From contig CALGKA010000134.1 in assembly GCA_937927895.1 (NCBI GenBank), positions 1 to 37,375 on the forward strand: 37,375 nucleotides of DNA. The letters are read 5' to 3'. The notes below the pieces were generated by a model. That model searched no databases and was not told where the DNA came from. It saw nothing but the letters and a program-made list of their open reading frames with translations. Of this stretch, positions 1-6,846 are shown in pieces. Position 1 is the first letter of the stretch. The number at the start of each line of letters is the position of its first letter. A program made the position numbers and the translations under genes. The stretch is from an uncultured Granulosicoccaceae bacterium. Lineage in GTDB: Bacteria; Pseudomonadota; Gammaproteobacteria; Granulosicoccales; Granulosicoccaceae.

Positions 1-189
1 GTATTAACATCACCTTATATGCACGACGGCAGCTTAAAAACGTTGCGAGATGTTGTAGACTACTATGCTGACATAGACCCCGCCAGGTTACACGCCAAAG
101 GTGAATCGCTTCTAAAACCCATGCAATGGTCACAGACAGAACGAGAAGACTTAGTCGCATTTTTGAAAACCTTGGGCGTAGATAACTAA
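1..189 (+). CDS. C-terminal end of a di-heme cytochrome c peroxidase/MauG-like protein (partial)
   Basis: An open frame enters from the left edge and ends with TAA at 187-189, giving the last 62 residues. The segment reads TSPYMHDGSLKTLRDVVDYY near its start and LVAFLKTLGV near its end. This is the usual ending of bacterial di-heme cytochrome c peroxidases and MauG-like proteins: the PYMHDGS stretch carries the conserved region after the second haem site, and the tail is the 'DLVAFLKTL' helix. Such proteins are periplasmic and either reduce peroxide or oxidise partner proteins. The CXXCH haem sites would lie outside the window, so the exact subfamily cannot be decided. Confidence 0.75.
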   Translation, partial: VLTSPYMHDGSLKTLRDVVDYYADIDPARLHAKGESLLKPMQWSQTEREDLVAFLKTLGVDN

Positions 190-242
190 GCAAGCACCCA
201 ACAATACTCACGTTAATATTCCCGGGGAATCTTTCAAATAAT

Positions 243-263
243 GCATGTAAAATGGTTACATGC
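243..263. repeat. 8-bp inverted repeat across the start codon of the amidohydrolase gene
   Basis: GCATGTAA at 243-250 and TTACATGC at 256-263 are exact reverse complements with a 5-base loop. The right arm contains the ATG at 260-262. The structure could be a protein-binding operator or an RNA hairpin hiding the start codon. No strong Shine-Dalgarno sequence precedes this ATG. Function is inference only. Confidence 0.4.
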
Positions 264-1417
264 TTTCAAATACTGACATCATCGAATTAACTGCGCTTCG
301 TCGCGAACTCCACCGACAACCTGAACTGTCTGGTGAAGAGATAGAAACAGCCAAAACCATTTCAGCAGCATTAAACACTCTTTCACCTACTCACGTTCTC
401 ACAGGCCTTGGTGGTCATGGAGTGGCTGCCGTATTTGATAGTGGCATAGACGGACCAACCGTTTTGTTCAGGGCAGAACTTGACGCACTGCCAATACAAG
501 AGATCTCAAGTATCCCGTGGGCATCTACTGTTGCGGGAAAAGGCCATATGTGTGGCCATGATGGGCACATGATGTTCCTTATGGCATTGGGTCGAATAAT
601 CACACGCGACCCTATCGCGCGAGGCCGTGTGATTTTAATGTTTCAACCATCAGAAGAAGATGGCACAGGCGCAAGAGCTGTTGTAGCCGAACCAGTTTAT
701 AAAGATATTCAACCTGACTACGCTTTTGCTATTCATGTAGAACCCGGCCGGCCATTCGCACATGTATCAACCCGAGCCGGCCTCATAAACTGTGCATCCC
801 ACGGACTTGAAATTAAGTTAACCGGGAAAACTGCCCATGCCGCTGACCCGGAAGACGGAGTATCCCCGGCCCTCGCCGTAGCCAAAATCATAGTAGCCCT
901 TGATGAACTTGGAAAAGGTGGTGAATTAAACAATGACTTCGAACTTGTGACTGTAACGCACATACAAGTGGGAGAATATTCTTTTGGTATTGCACCAGGT
1001 GAAGCGATTATTACGGCTACCTTACGCACTGCACAAGACAACACCCTGAGAGCCTTAGATGCACAGGCAAGAGCATTATCGGAGGCTATCGCAGTAGAAT
1101 ATGGGCTAACAATAACCTTTAACGTGCATGACGCTTTTGCCGCCACCGTGAATAACACACAAGCGACCAACATCGCCATAGCCGCCATGAATGCTATAGG
1201 TGTTGAGCATAGTGACACTGGTCTACCCATGCGTGCATCTGAAGATTTCGGAGTGTTTGGTTGGGATGCCAAAGCCGCAATGTTATGTATAGGTCCTGGG
1301 GAACACTATGCAGCGCTTCATAACCCTGATTATGATTTCCCAGATGATTTAATTCCTGTAGGCACGGCCATTTTTGAAAGAATCACTCGCGATCTTCTAG
1401 GCAGTACCTCTACATGA
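260..1417 (+). CDS. M20D-family amidohydrolase (hippurate/IAA-amino-acid hydrolase type)
   Basis: A 385-residue cytoplasmic metallo-amidohydrolase of the M20D group, which removes an acyl group from N-acyl amino acids. It opens with the family signature LRRELHRQPELSGEE (residues 13-27). The metal-site region HMCGHDGH is at about 96-103, with the Cys and His ligands expected for M20D, followed by an EE pair at 132-133 and a further ligand in AIHVEP near 158. No signal peptide is visible and the length is normal for the family. The start is uncertain because the ribosome site is weak and lies in an inverted repeat. A ketopantoate-reductase-family gene follows after 24 bases, so the two are probably co-transcribed. 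The true substrate is unknown; hippurate hydrolase, N-acetyl-amino-acid deacetylase and IAA-conjugate hydrolase are all possible. Confidence 0.85.
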   Translation: MLSNTDIIELTALRRELHRQPELSGEEIETAKTISAALNTLSPTHVLTGLGGHGVAAVFDSGIDGPTVLFRAELDALPIQEISSIPWASTVAGKGHMCGHDGHMMFLMALGRIITRDPIARGRVILMFQPSEEDGTGARAVVAEPVYKDIQPDYAFAIHVEPGRPFAHVSTRAGLINCASHGLEIKLTGKTAHAADPEDGVSPALAVAKIIVALDELGKGGELNNDFELVTVTHIQVGEYSFGIAPGEAIITATLRTAQDNTLRALDAQARALSEAIAVEYGLTITFNVHDAFAATVNNTQATNIAIAAMNAIGVEHSDTGLPMRASEDFGVFGWDAKAAMLCIGPGEHYAALHNPDYDFPDDLIPVGTAIFERITRDLLGSTST

Positions 1418-1441
1418 TTCGTAAAACCCGTAGACCAGTCA

Positions 1442-2353
1442 ATGATTGAAAAGGTAGCCATTTTAGGCGCTGGTGGCCTGGGAGCCGTTTATGCGAATAT
1501 ATTTTTCCAGAAGGGCTTCACAACAAGGCTTGTAGCTAAAGGCGAGCGCTATGAAAGACTTAAACGCGATGGCATCTATATAAATGATATTCGTTATGAC
1601 ATCCCTGCTCTAGATGCAAGCCATCCCGAGCCTGACTTCAAAGCAGATCTAGTGATAGTGGCCACCAAGTACTATCACTTACAAGCCGCACTGCCTGATC
1701 TTGCTGATGTTGTCAGCGCTAGTACGATCTTCATTTCACTACTCAATGGTTTGACAAGCGAAGATATTATTGGTGATAGGTACGGTTACGAGAAAACACT
1801 GCTTTCTATTGCGATGAACCTTGATGCCCGGCGTGAGGGCAACCGTATTTTTCACAGCCGCCCTCCGCTATTAATCTTTGGTGAAGCAAACAATTTAGAG
1901 CTCAGTCAAAATGTACTGGCGGTACAAGACGCTTTAAAAAAAGCAGGTATAGAGTACCAAACACCAGACGATATGCGTCGTACTCTCTGGTGGAAGTTTA
2001 TGGTGAATGTGGGAATGAATCAGTCATCAGCGGTTACCGGGGCAACCTATGGCCGCTACCAATCAGATAAAGATCTGCGCTGGCTTAAGGAAACACTTAT
2101 GCGTGAAGTGATTGCAGTTGCACAGGCAGAAGGGGTTGATCTAAAAGATGACGACGCCACTAGTTTTTATAAAACACTAAATATTATTGCCACTGACGGC
2201 AAAACTTCAATGTTGCAAGACATTGAAGCCTGCCGTAAAACTGAACTGGAAATGTTTGCCCCAGTGGTTATTGCACTAGGGGAAAAACATCAAATACCAA
2301 CGCCTGTTAATCGTGCAATTGCAATAGTGATTCGTGCACTTGAAAACAGGTAG
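1442..2353 (+). CDS. Ketopantoate reductase family (ApbA/PanE) oxidoreductase
   Basis: A 303-residue NADP-dependent 2-dehydropantoate 2-reductase-like protein. The N-terminus is a Rossmann dinucleotide-binding motif (VAILGAGGLGAVYA, residues 4-17). The middle has VIVATKYYHLQAAL and ISLLNGL, typical of the ApbA N-terminal domain. The second half (KFMVNVGMNQSSAVTGATYG and on) matches the ApbA C-terminal helical domain with its conserved lysine and asparagine. True PanE makes pantoate for CoA synthesis, but many paralogues in catabolic settings act on other 2-oxo acids. It lies 24 bases after the M20D amidohydrolase with no sign of a separate promoter, so it may reduce a product of that hydrolase; this is inference. 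I leave the symbol empty because panE proper cannot be told from paralogues here. Confidence 0.8.
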   Translation: MIEKVAILGAGGLGAVYANIFFQKGFTTRLVAKGERYERLKRDGIYINDIRYDIPALDASHPEPDFKADLVIVATKYYHLQAALPDLADVVSASTIFISLLNGLTSEDIIGDRYGYEKTLLSIAMNLDARREGNRIFHSRPPLLIFGEANNLELSQNVLAVQDALKKAGIEYQTPDDMRRTLWWKFMVNVGMNQSSAVTGATYGRYQSDKDLRWLKETLMREVIAVAQAEGVDLKDDDATSFYKTLNIIATDGKTSMLQDIEACRKTELEMFAPVVIALGEKHQIPTPVNRAIAIVIRALENR

Positions 2354-2370
2354 ACATGCCGAGACCAGCA

Positions 2371-3117
2371 TTAATCCCTAACTGCAAAAACTCTTGCAAC
2401 ATTTTCTTTTCTATAGATCTCTATCTGACCAAAGTCTGCGTTCAGTATCCATGCATTTTGAGTGGGATCTACCACAAAGCTGGTAGAAGACCAGTAACGT
2501 CCCCATGGAAAAGAATCCCATGTACCGGTATACGGAATTTCTCCTGCAAACACCGGACTTTGCTTCTGATAGTCAACTAAGCTTTGCAATTCATTAATAT
2601 TGGGCAAACGCCAATCACCTGCAATGCTTCCATCATTAAGCTCAGCACACACACTGCTTTGAACACCTAATTGTTTAGTAAAGTTGATTCCTGAAGACCA
2701 GGTTTGCTCAAATATGCATTGCCTTAGGCCTAACCATGTTAGGCCAGTCAAATCATCGGTGAACGTGCCATTATTGTTATCTTTAAACCTTGATGCTGTT
2801 ATCTGTGAAGTCTGCTGATCAGCATCGTCACCGCGGATATAACTAGTGGTTAGCCCGGTTGGAAGCACTCTATACAAAACATTGTCACGGCTAACGTTCG
2901 GCTTTACATCAACCATACATGAATCAACTCCATTCCAGCCCCAACCGTCTCCATCTGTGTCGACACATTCAAACGCAGGAGTATCGATCCGACAAGAATT
3001 AAAACCATCCCAGCCCCATCCATCACCAAGAACTCCAGTATCAACACATTCATGAGCTATGACTGATTTGGAAGACAGAATAGATAAAGTGACGATTAAA
3101 AATACGGGTAATTTCAT
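2371..3117 (-). CDS. Exported DUF1566 (Lcl C-terminal domain) protein with two CVDTDGDGWGW motifs
   Basis: A 248-residue exported protein. Residues 1-21 form a signal peptide ending in SVIA before HEC. Two copies of a short cysteine-bounded motif follow, at about 24-42 and 51-67 (DGWGWDG and DGWGWNG, each closed by SC). This motif is common in secreted carbohydrate-active proteins of marine Gammaproteobacteria and may be a small disulfide-closed, metal-binding unit. The rest, from about residue 110, is a DUF1566/Lcl domain with GLTWLGL, DWRLPNINELQSLVDY and YWSSTS. This fold is related to FGE/C-type-lectin-like domains and probably acts in adhesion or display. The gene converges on the reductase gene with 17 bases between them. 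A 6-bp inverted repeat, TGGGAT and ATCCCA at 3149-3164, sits about 32 bases upstream of the start. Confidence 0.8.
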   Translation of the reverse strand: MKLPVFLIVTLSILSSKSVIAHECVDTGVLGDGWGWDGFNSCRIDTPAFECVDTDGDGWGWNGVDSCMVDVKPNVSRDNVLYRVLPTGLTTSYIRGDDADQQTSQITASRFKDNNNGTFTDDLTGLTWLGLRQCIFEQTWSSGINFTKQLGVQSSVCAELNDGSIAGDWRLPNINELQSLVDYQKQSPVFAGEIPYTGTWDSFPWGRYWSSTSFVVDPTQNAWILNADFGQIEIYRKENVARVFAVRD

Positions 3118-3405
3118 AGATTATTTCCAGTTTGGCATTGTTATTACTTGGGATTTATATCCCATATTATTGTAGTAACAATACTAATGCAAGTATTTTT
3201 TGTCATGACGATTTTGCTCTTAACAAAGTCCCTGACACAGCGCCAAGTGCTGATCACAGAGCCACATCAGATTTAGTTGACTATTACTAAGTATTGAATA
3301 ACTGCACCTTTTAGTGAATTTGGCGTTCTCTTTTGGTACAGGTTTCCTTTTACACACCTAATGCCGAAAGATAGCCCACTAACATTCAACTCAGGGAAAC
3401 ACGTT
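3118..3405. other. AT-rich intergenic stretch
   Basis: No credible gene is present. It holds the upstream region of the DUF1566 gene, including the 6-bp inverted repeat at 3149-3164 and several A/T runs. On the other strand it may carry the promoter region of the short truncated ORF at 3406. Confidence 0.5.
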
Positions 3406-3483
3406 ATGTTTTACGGAATAAGAAAATTAATGTTATGGCTCGCACTAGGTGCCTGCACCTTGGTGGGCCATGCTGGCGGCTGA
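3406..3483 (+). pseudogene. Signal-peptide-like 25-codon ORF, probable 5' remnant of an exported protein gene
   Basis: An ATG preceded by AGGG about nine bases upstream opens a 25-codon frame. Its product looks exactly like a bacterial signal peptide: positive start (YGIRK), hydrophobic core (LMLWLALGACTLV) and a small-residue end (GHAGG). It stops with TGA at 3481-3483, directly before a GC-rich stretch and a hairpin. No mature domain follows in any frame that I recognise, so this is most likely the leftover beginning of a gene lost by rearrangement in this element-rich patch. A genuine micropeptide is possible but less likely. Confidence 0.3.
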
Positions 3484-3508
3484 TGTGCGTGGCATGCCCT
3501 GCGGCGGC

Positions 3509-3537
3509 CTTACTTTTTAATAAAGACTAAAAGTAAG
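3509..3537. repeat. 9-bp hairpin (CTTACTTTT/AAAAGTAAG), intergenic repeat type
   Basis: CTTACTTTT at 3509-3517 pairs exactly with AAAAGTAAG at 3529-3537 around an 11-base loop, just after a GCGGCGG stretch. Hairpins of the form CTTACTTTT...AAAAGTAAGCAAAAG recur between genes in many Proteobacteria. Here the expected continuation CAAAAAGTC is found only at 3689, on the far side of the insertion described next. It may also act as a weak bidirectional terminator. Confidence 0.5.
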
Positions 3538-3684
3538 AGGGCTGGGCAAGAACTAGGATCTCAGAAAAAACTGCGATTTTCTGGCTCGAATATGCCCTTT
3601 ACAGTGCTCTAAAAAAGGGTTAGATCTCTAAAAAAGATTTGAGGGCACTCAGCGGCGATTGCCTGTTAATTCTTGCCCAGCCTC
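3538..3684. mobile_element. 147-bp MITE-like element with inverted ends and TAAG flanks
   Basis: The ends are imperfect inverted repeats: the left reads AGGGCTGGGCAAGAA and the right, read on the minus strand, GAGGCTGGGCAAGAA, identical over the inner 13 bases. Directly outside both ends is TAAG (3534-3537 and 3685-3688), consistent with a 4-bp target duplication. Joining the flanks across one TAAG gives AAAAGTAAGCAAAAAGTC, the natural continuation of the hairpin repeat to the left, which supports a real insertion. The interior has no gene. It was probably moved in trans by a transposase that recognises these ends; the parent family is not identified. Confidence 0.6.
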
Positions 3685-3801
3685 TAAGCAAAAAGTCTTC
3701 TTGCTACTTTGTTGCCCCTTCCTAACTGAGAAGGTGTGGCTGCGCTATTTTTTGAAATCATCTGACCAAAGGGTCACGCCCATTATTGTCAACTATGGGC
3801 A

Positions 3802-5490
3802 GAGACTGTGTGAAAAGTGGCTTGTTGATCAAAAAGCCCTTTAATCATGGAGTTTGGGGCTCTATGAAGACTTTGAAGGTGTTTTTTTGGTTCTTAGTAG
3901 CGCGACCGTTAGTACAGCTTTTTTTTAAACGCCCCTAAATCTAGCAAACAAAGGCCACAGCCATCGTTTTAAGAGCATTTAGGAAGGCTCGTCATGCCTC
4001 TATAGCCTTTATCAGGTTTTCAACGCCCATGATGGCAATCACACGCTTTAAATTATAAGACAACACATGCAAACTCATTTCGATGCCCACTCGAGCCATG
4101 GTTTTCATTTGAAAGTGTGTGTGACCCATCCACGATTTTATCGTTCCGAACGGATGCTCTACTGTTGCACGGCGGTCTCCCATCTTCTCCGGTTCGTTCA
4201 CCATGCGTTTCTCCAGTTCGTCTAGCACGTCTTCATGCTCCCATCGACTAACGCGGCGTTCCTTTCCTTTGGTGCACTTCGATTTTAGAGGGCAGTCTTG
4301 ACAGGTCGCTTGCGATGCATAATATCGATATATTTCCTTTCCAGCTTCAACACTACGAAAACGCTTAGTAAGTACTTGGTTAGCTGGGCAGCGATACGTG
4401 TCGCTATTCTTGTCATAGATAAAATCTGATTTATCGTAAAGGCCAGCGGCTTTACTGTTTGAGGTGAACGATTTCGGTACATACGTTGTTATATTGTTGT
4501 TCTGGCAATTCAAAATTTCATTGCCACTGTAGTATCCTCGATCCGCTAAAACGTCTAACTGATCAACGCCCAATATTGCTTTAGCTTGCTCTGACATATT
4601 GAACAGCTGCGCTCTGTCGTTACCAATATTGGTTACTTCGTGTGCAACAATTAGGTGGTTCGCAGTATCCACAGCGGTTTGAACGTTGTATCCAACCATG
4701 ACAGAACTACGACCACGAGTCGCCATGATTCGGGAATCTGGATCAGTAAGTGATAGTTGTTGGTCCGGTGTTTCGAGTAATTCTCTCTCAAGAAGTTCGA
4801 GTCGTTTGGCTTCTTTCTCAACCTTGGCCAAGCGCTCTTTTAATCTAACTTTAGTCTTGCGGGATTCATTAGTATCTTGCCTATCCGCCTTATTGATTCC
4901 TTCCAAATATTTGCTGATGCTCTGGTCGATCATTTCCCGCCGGCGTTTGATTTTAGCCTTAGAGAAGGCTCGATCAGCATTATTTACGGCTTTGAACTTG
5001 CTTCCGTCTACCGCAATCATGGTGTCGGCAAACAGGTCCAGCCGCTTACACAATAAAACAAACTCACGGCATACTTGCTTGATTGCATCGCCGTTGTCTT
5101 TGCGAAAGTCTGCAATAGTTTTGAAGTCTGGTGCCAAACGACCCAACAACCACATAAGCTCAACGTTGCGTTGTGTTTCTCGCTCTAAACGTCTGCTGGA
5201 TTGAACTCGATTAAGGTAGCCGTAAACGTACAGTTTGAGCATTAACGCTGGTTCGTAGCCTGGACGGCCTTTATTTTTGGGTACTATCTCGAAGCCAAGT
5301 TGATCAAGCTTTAATGAATCGATAAAAACATCGATCACGCGGACTGAATTATCGTCTGCTATGTAGTCGTCAAGCAGTTCTGGGAAAAGTGTTGCCTGTT
5401 GGCGATTGTCACCTTTGATAAATCCGCTCATCGCAAGCCTCATTTGATCAAGTACAACATAATGTTAACAGATAGTTTTCACACAGCCTC
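3802..5490 (-). mobile_element. Complete IS1182-family insertion sequence, 1689 bp, GGCA target duplication
   Basis: The left end GAGACTGTGTGAAAA (3802-3816) and the right end TTTTCACACAGCCTC (5476-5490) are inverted repeats matching at 14 of 15 positions. GGCA occurs directly outside both ends (3798-3801 and 5491-5494), a 4-bp target duplication as usual for IS1182-type elements. One intact transposase gene fills most of it. Between the left end and the transposase stop are about 175 bases without a gene. Intact ends, an intact gene and a perfect duplication suggest recent, possibly still active, transposition. A short ORF is split by the insertion. Confidence 0.9.
3992..5431 (-). CDS. IS1182-family transposase (DDE)
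   Basis: A full-length transposase of about 479 residues. It begins MSGFIKGDNRQQATLFPELL, the standard IS1182 start, with a DUF772-type N-terminal domain. I chose the ATG at 5431 because AGG lies six bases upstream; an in-frame ATG 12 bases earlier (5443) overlaps that ribosome site. Catalytic candidates are Asp142 (AVDGSKFKA), Asp297 (LADRGYYSG) and Glu425 (VEHPFGTIKSWMG). A cysteine cluster C-x2-C-x5-C lies just before the last acidic residue, as in the family. A basic, coiled stretch (about 155-225) separates the first two acidic residues. No frameshift or stop is seen, so the enzyme should be functional. Confidence 0.92.
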   Translation of the reverse strand: MSGFIKGDNRQQATLFPELLDDYIADDNSVRVIDVFIDSLKLDQLGFEIVPKNKGRPGYEPALMLKLYVYGYLNRVQSSRRLERETQRNVELMWLLGRLAPDFKTIADFRKDNGDAIKQVCREFVLLCKRLDLFADTMIAVDGSKFKAVNNADRAFSKAKIKRRREMIDQSISKYLEGINKADRQDTNESRKTKVRLKERLAKVEKEAKRLELLERELLETPDQQLSLTDPDSRIMATRGRSSVMVGYNVQTAVDTANHLIVAHEVTNIGNDRAQLFNMSEQAKAILGVDQLDVLADRGYYSGNEILNCQNNNITTYVPKSFTSNSKAAGLYDKSDFIYDKNSDTYRCPANQVLTKRFRSVEAGKEIYRYYASQATCQDCPLKSKCTKGKERRVSRWEHEDVLDELEKRMVNEPEKMGDRRATVEHPFGTIKSWMGHTHFQMKTMARVGIEMSLHVLSYNLKRVIAIMGVENLIKAIEA

Positions 5491-5770
5491 GGCACAAACC
5501 AGCCATGGCTCACTCGGTACTGCAGTTAGGACTGTCCCACAATGCCTTTGAAGCCCTAGGCGCTGAAATGTTTGTACGTCCACTTAGCTGGCTACGTGTT
5601 TTAGCTCGCTGAATTGCTGGGGGGGCTCGCTGACGTTGTACTCGCTGCAGCACTTCTAGCACCAGTCTAGACGCCAACAGAATCAAAAGTTGCAAACAAA
5701 GAAATATTATTCGGCTATATTAGAACCGCCTATGGGTAAAGGGGCATTTGAAATATTAGAGGTAATTCGT

Positions 5771-6580
5771 ATGTCTATACTAGTAAAAAGATTGTTAAAA
5801 ACATCTTTAGTAACACTTGCAGTGAATAGTACTTTGATGTCCCCTTCGTTTGCTATGAGCCTTTCCGAAGCTCAACAGCAAGCCGATTCTTATGGAACTT
5901 ATCCAGCAGAGCAATACGTACATACGCATTTGCCAGATAACGCTGAAATATCTTCATACTCTATAATCAAAACAAATAACGATACATATGTTTCTGTCAG
6001 TTGGTATATGCCAGGTACTGAAGAAGATGGTGATTTTGTTGTTAATAGTTCCGGGATAATTGTGGACATTGACGATATCAGTGACGATGGTCTTTTATCT
6101 GAAATGGGTGAACTATGTGATACGGAAACATCCATATGTATATCAGACGACCTGAAAGAGGCACTTGATGGGAACACGAATGATGAACCTATTGATGTAA
6201 TTCTACACCTTCAGTTTGCTCAGGATACGCAGAGCTATGATGGGATTAATGCTTCTATTGACCAAGACCAAAATGTGACGATTAATGGAAAGTCGTCAAC
6301 GATGAAAAAATATCTGGAAGCACTGGATAAAATAGAAAAGAAAAAACAAATATATTTGAATAAAGAAATACAACGGACGTATAAAGCATTATTAAAGGGT
6401 GATATTAATTTCAGTTCAGAAAACAAGAAAAGAATCAATAAAAGCAAAGCTCAGAAGTTACCATCAGTTATTCTGAAGCTATCAAAAGATGAAATCGTAT
6501 CTATGCGGCTATCCGGCTCTATAAATGGGTTGCTGTCACTTCACGAAGACGCCGAAAAGAAAAGCGCTATGGATATCTAG
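5771..6580 (+). CDS. Exported protein of unknown function, possibly the N-terminal part of a larger protein
   Basis: A 269-residue exported protein. I place the start at 5771 because GAGG lies eight bases upstream and the product then begins with a clear signal peptide (SILVKRLLKTSLVTLAV, cleaved near PSFA). The upstream extension of the frame has no ribosome site. After the signal, residues about 30-120 are acidic and polar, followed by a lysine-rich helical stretch (about 180-245). No known domain is recognised. The frame ends at TAG (6578-6580), but the same frame continues open for 49 more sense codons, which suggests loss of a longer C-terminal part by a nonsense mutation and truncation. 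The layout would fit a propeptide in front of a secreted enzyme, perhaps a subtilisin-like one, but that is only a guess. It is AT-richer than its neighbours and lies next to mobile elements. Confidence 0.55.
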   Translation: MSILVKRLLKTSLVTLAVNSTLMSPSFAMSLSEAQQQADSYGTYPAEQYVHTHLPDNAEISSYSIIKTNNDTYVSVSWYMPGTEEDGDFVVNSSGIIVDIDDISDDGLLSEMGELCDTETSICISDDLKEALDGNTNDEPIDVILHLQFAQDTQSYDGINASIDQDQNVTINGKSSTMKKYLEALDKIEKKKQIYLNKEIQRTYKALLKGDINFSSENKKRINKSKAQKLPSVILKLSKDEIVSMRLSGSINGLLSLHEDAEKKSAMDI

Positions 6581-6730
6581 GACGCGATGTTTTTAGATGA
6601 AACTATTTCAGCTGGAACATCAGATCCATCAATTGATGTACTTGTAACTGAAAATGCCTGCCCTCAGGTTAGCACTGGTTGTCCCACAAAGACATTGTGG
6701 GACAAGCTCAAACTTACGAGCGGGGCCTGA
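6581..6730 (+). pseudogene. In-frame continuation after the TAG stop of the preceding gene
   Basis: Starting right after the stop, the same reading frame runs for 49 sense codons to TGA at 6728-6730. It reads AMFLDETISAGTSDPSIDVL followed by VTENACPQVSTGC, which is protein-like and compatible with continuation of the upstream domain. Its last third runs into a perfect palindrome at 6679-6705, so true homology probably ends near 6678. A premature stop followed by truncation at an element end is the simplest reading. From 6731 to 6846 I see no gene. Confidence 0.35.
6679..6705. repeat. 11-bp perfect palindrome resembling two abutted insertion-element ends
   Basis: TTGTCCCACAA (6679-6689) and TTGTGGGACAA (6695-6705) are exact reverse complements around AGACA. 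The 12-mer TGTCCCACAATG at 5533-5544 is the exact reverse complement of 6693-6704, and CTTTG follows one base later in both when read outward. The two sites are thus an 18-of-20 inverted pair enclosing 5533-6704. They could be ends of an old element or scattered repeat copies. As a hairpin it could also stop transcription. Confidence 0.45.
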
Positions 6731-6846
6731 TAGCGGCCAACTCCCGCCAGTCGCTCATCTCACTTGAAGTGGTTTTTAACCTTTAGTGATCGACAGAATT
6801 CCACCACCTAGCGGTCATTAACTTCATTAGTTTTTACTGATTCAAA

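Larger units (their letters stand above)
3659..5612 (+). pseudogene. Short ORF interrupted by the IS1182 element
   Basis: Removing the IS (3802-5490) and one GGCA copy joins the left frame ending VTPIIVNYG to the right frame continuing HKPAMAHSVLQLGLSH. This restores one open frame of 86 codons that stops with TGA at 5610-5612. The fused frame starts with a TTG inside the MITE-like element, so its true beginning is uncertain. I do not recognise the product. It may be a coding remnant or part of the dispersed intergenic repeat whose hairpin lies at 3509. The segment from 5613 to 5770 shows no gene. Confidence 0.3.

Noticed and set aside
733..1272. Minus-strand 179-codon ORF inside the amidohydrolase gene
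   Set aside because: Shadow of a strongly supported M20D gene; composition rich in Ala/Ser/Val without domain features.
2356..2580. Plus-strand 74-codon ORF after the ketopantoate reductase gene
   Set aside because: It is entirely antisense to the well-supported DUF1566 gene.
5510..5695. Minus-strand ORF after the IS (rich in Arg, Ala, Leu)
   Set aside because: It lies antisense to the frame restored by removing the IS and has no ribosome site or homology that I recognise.
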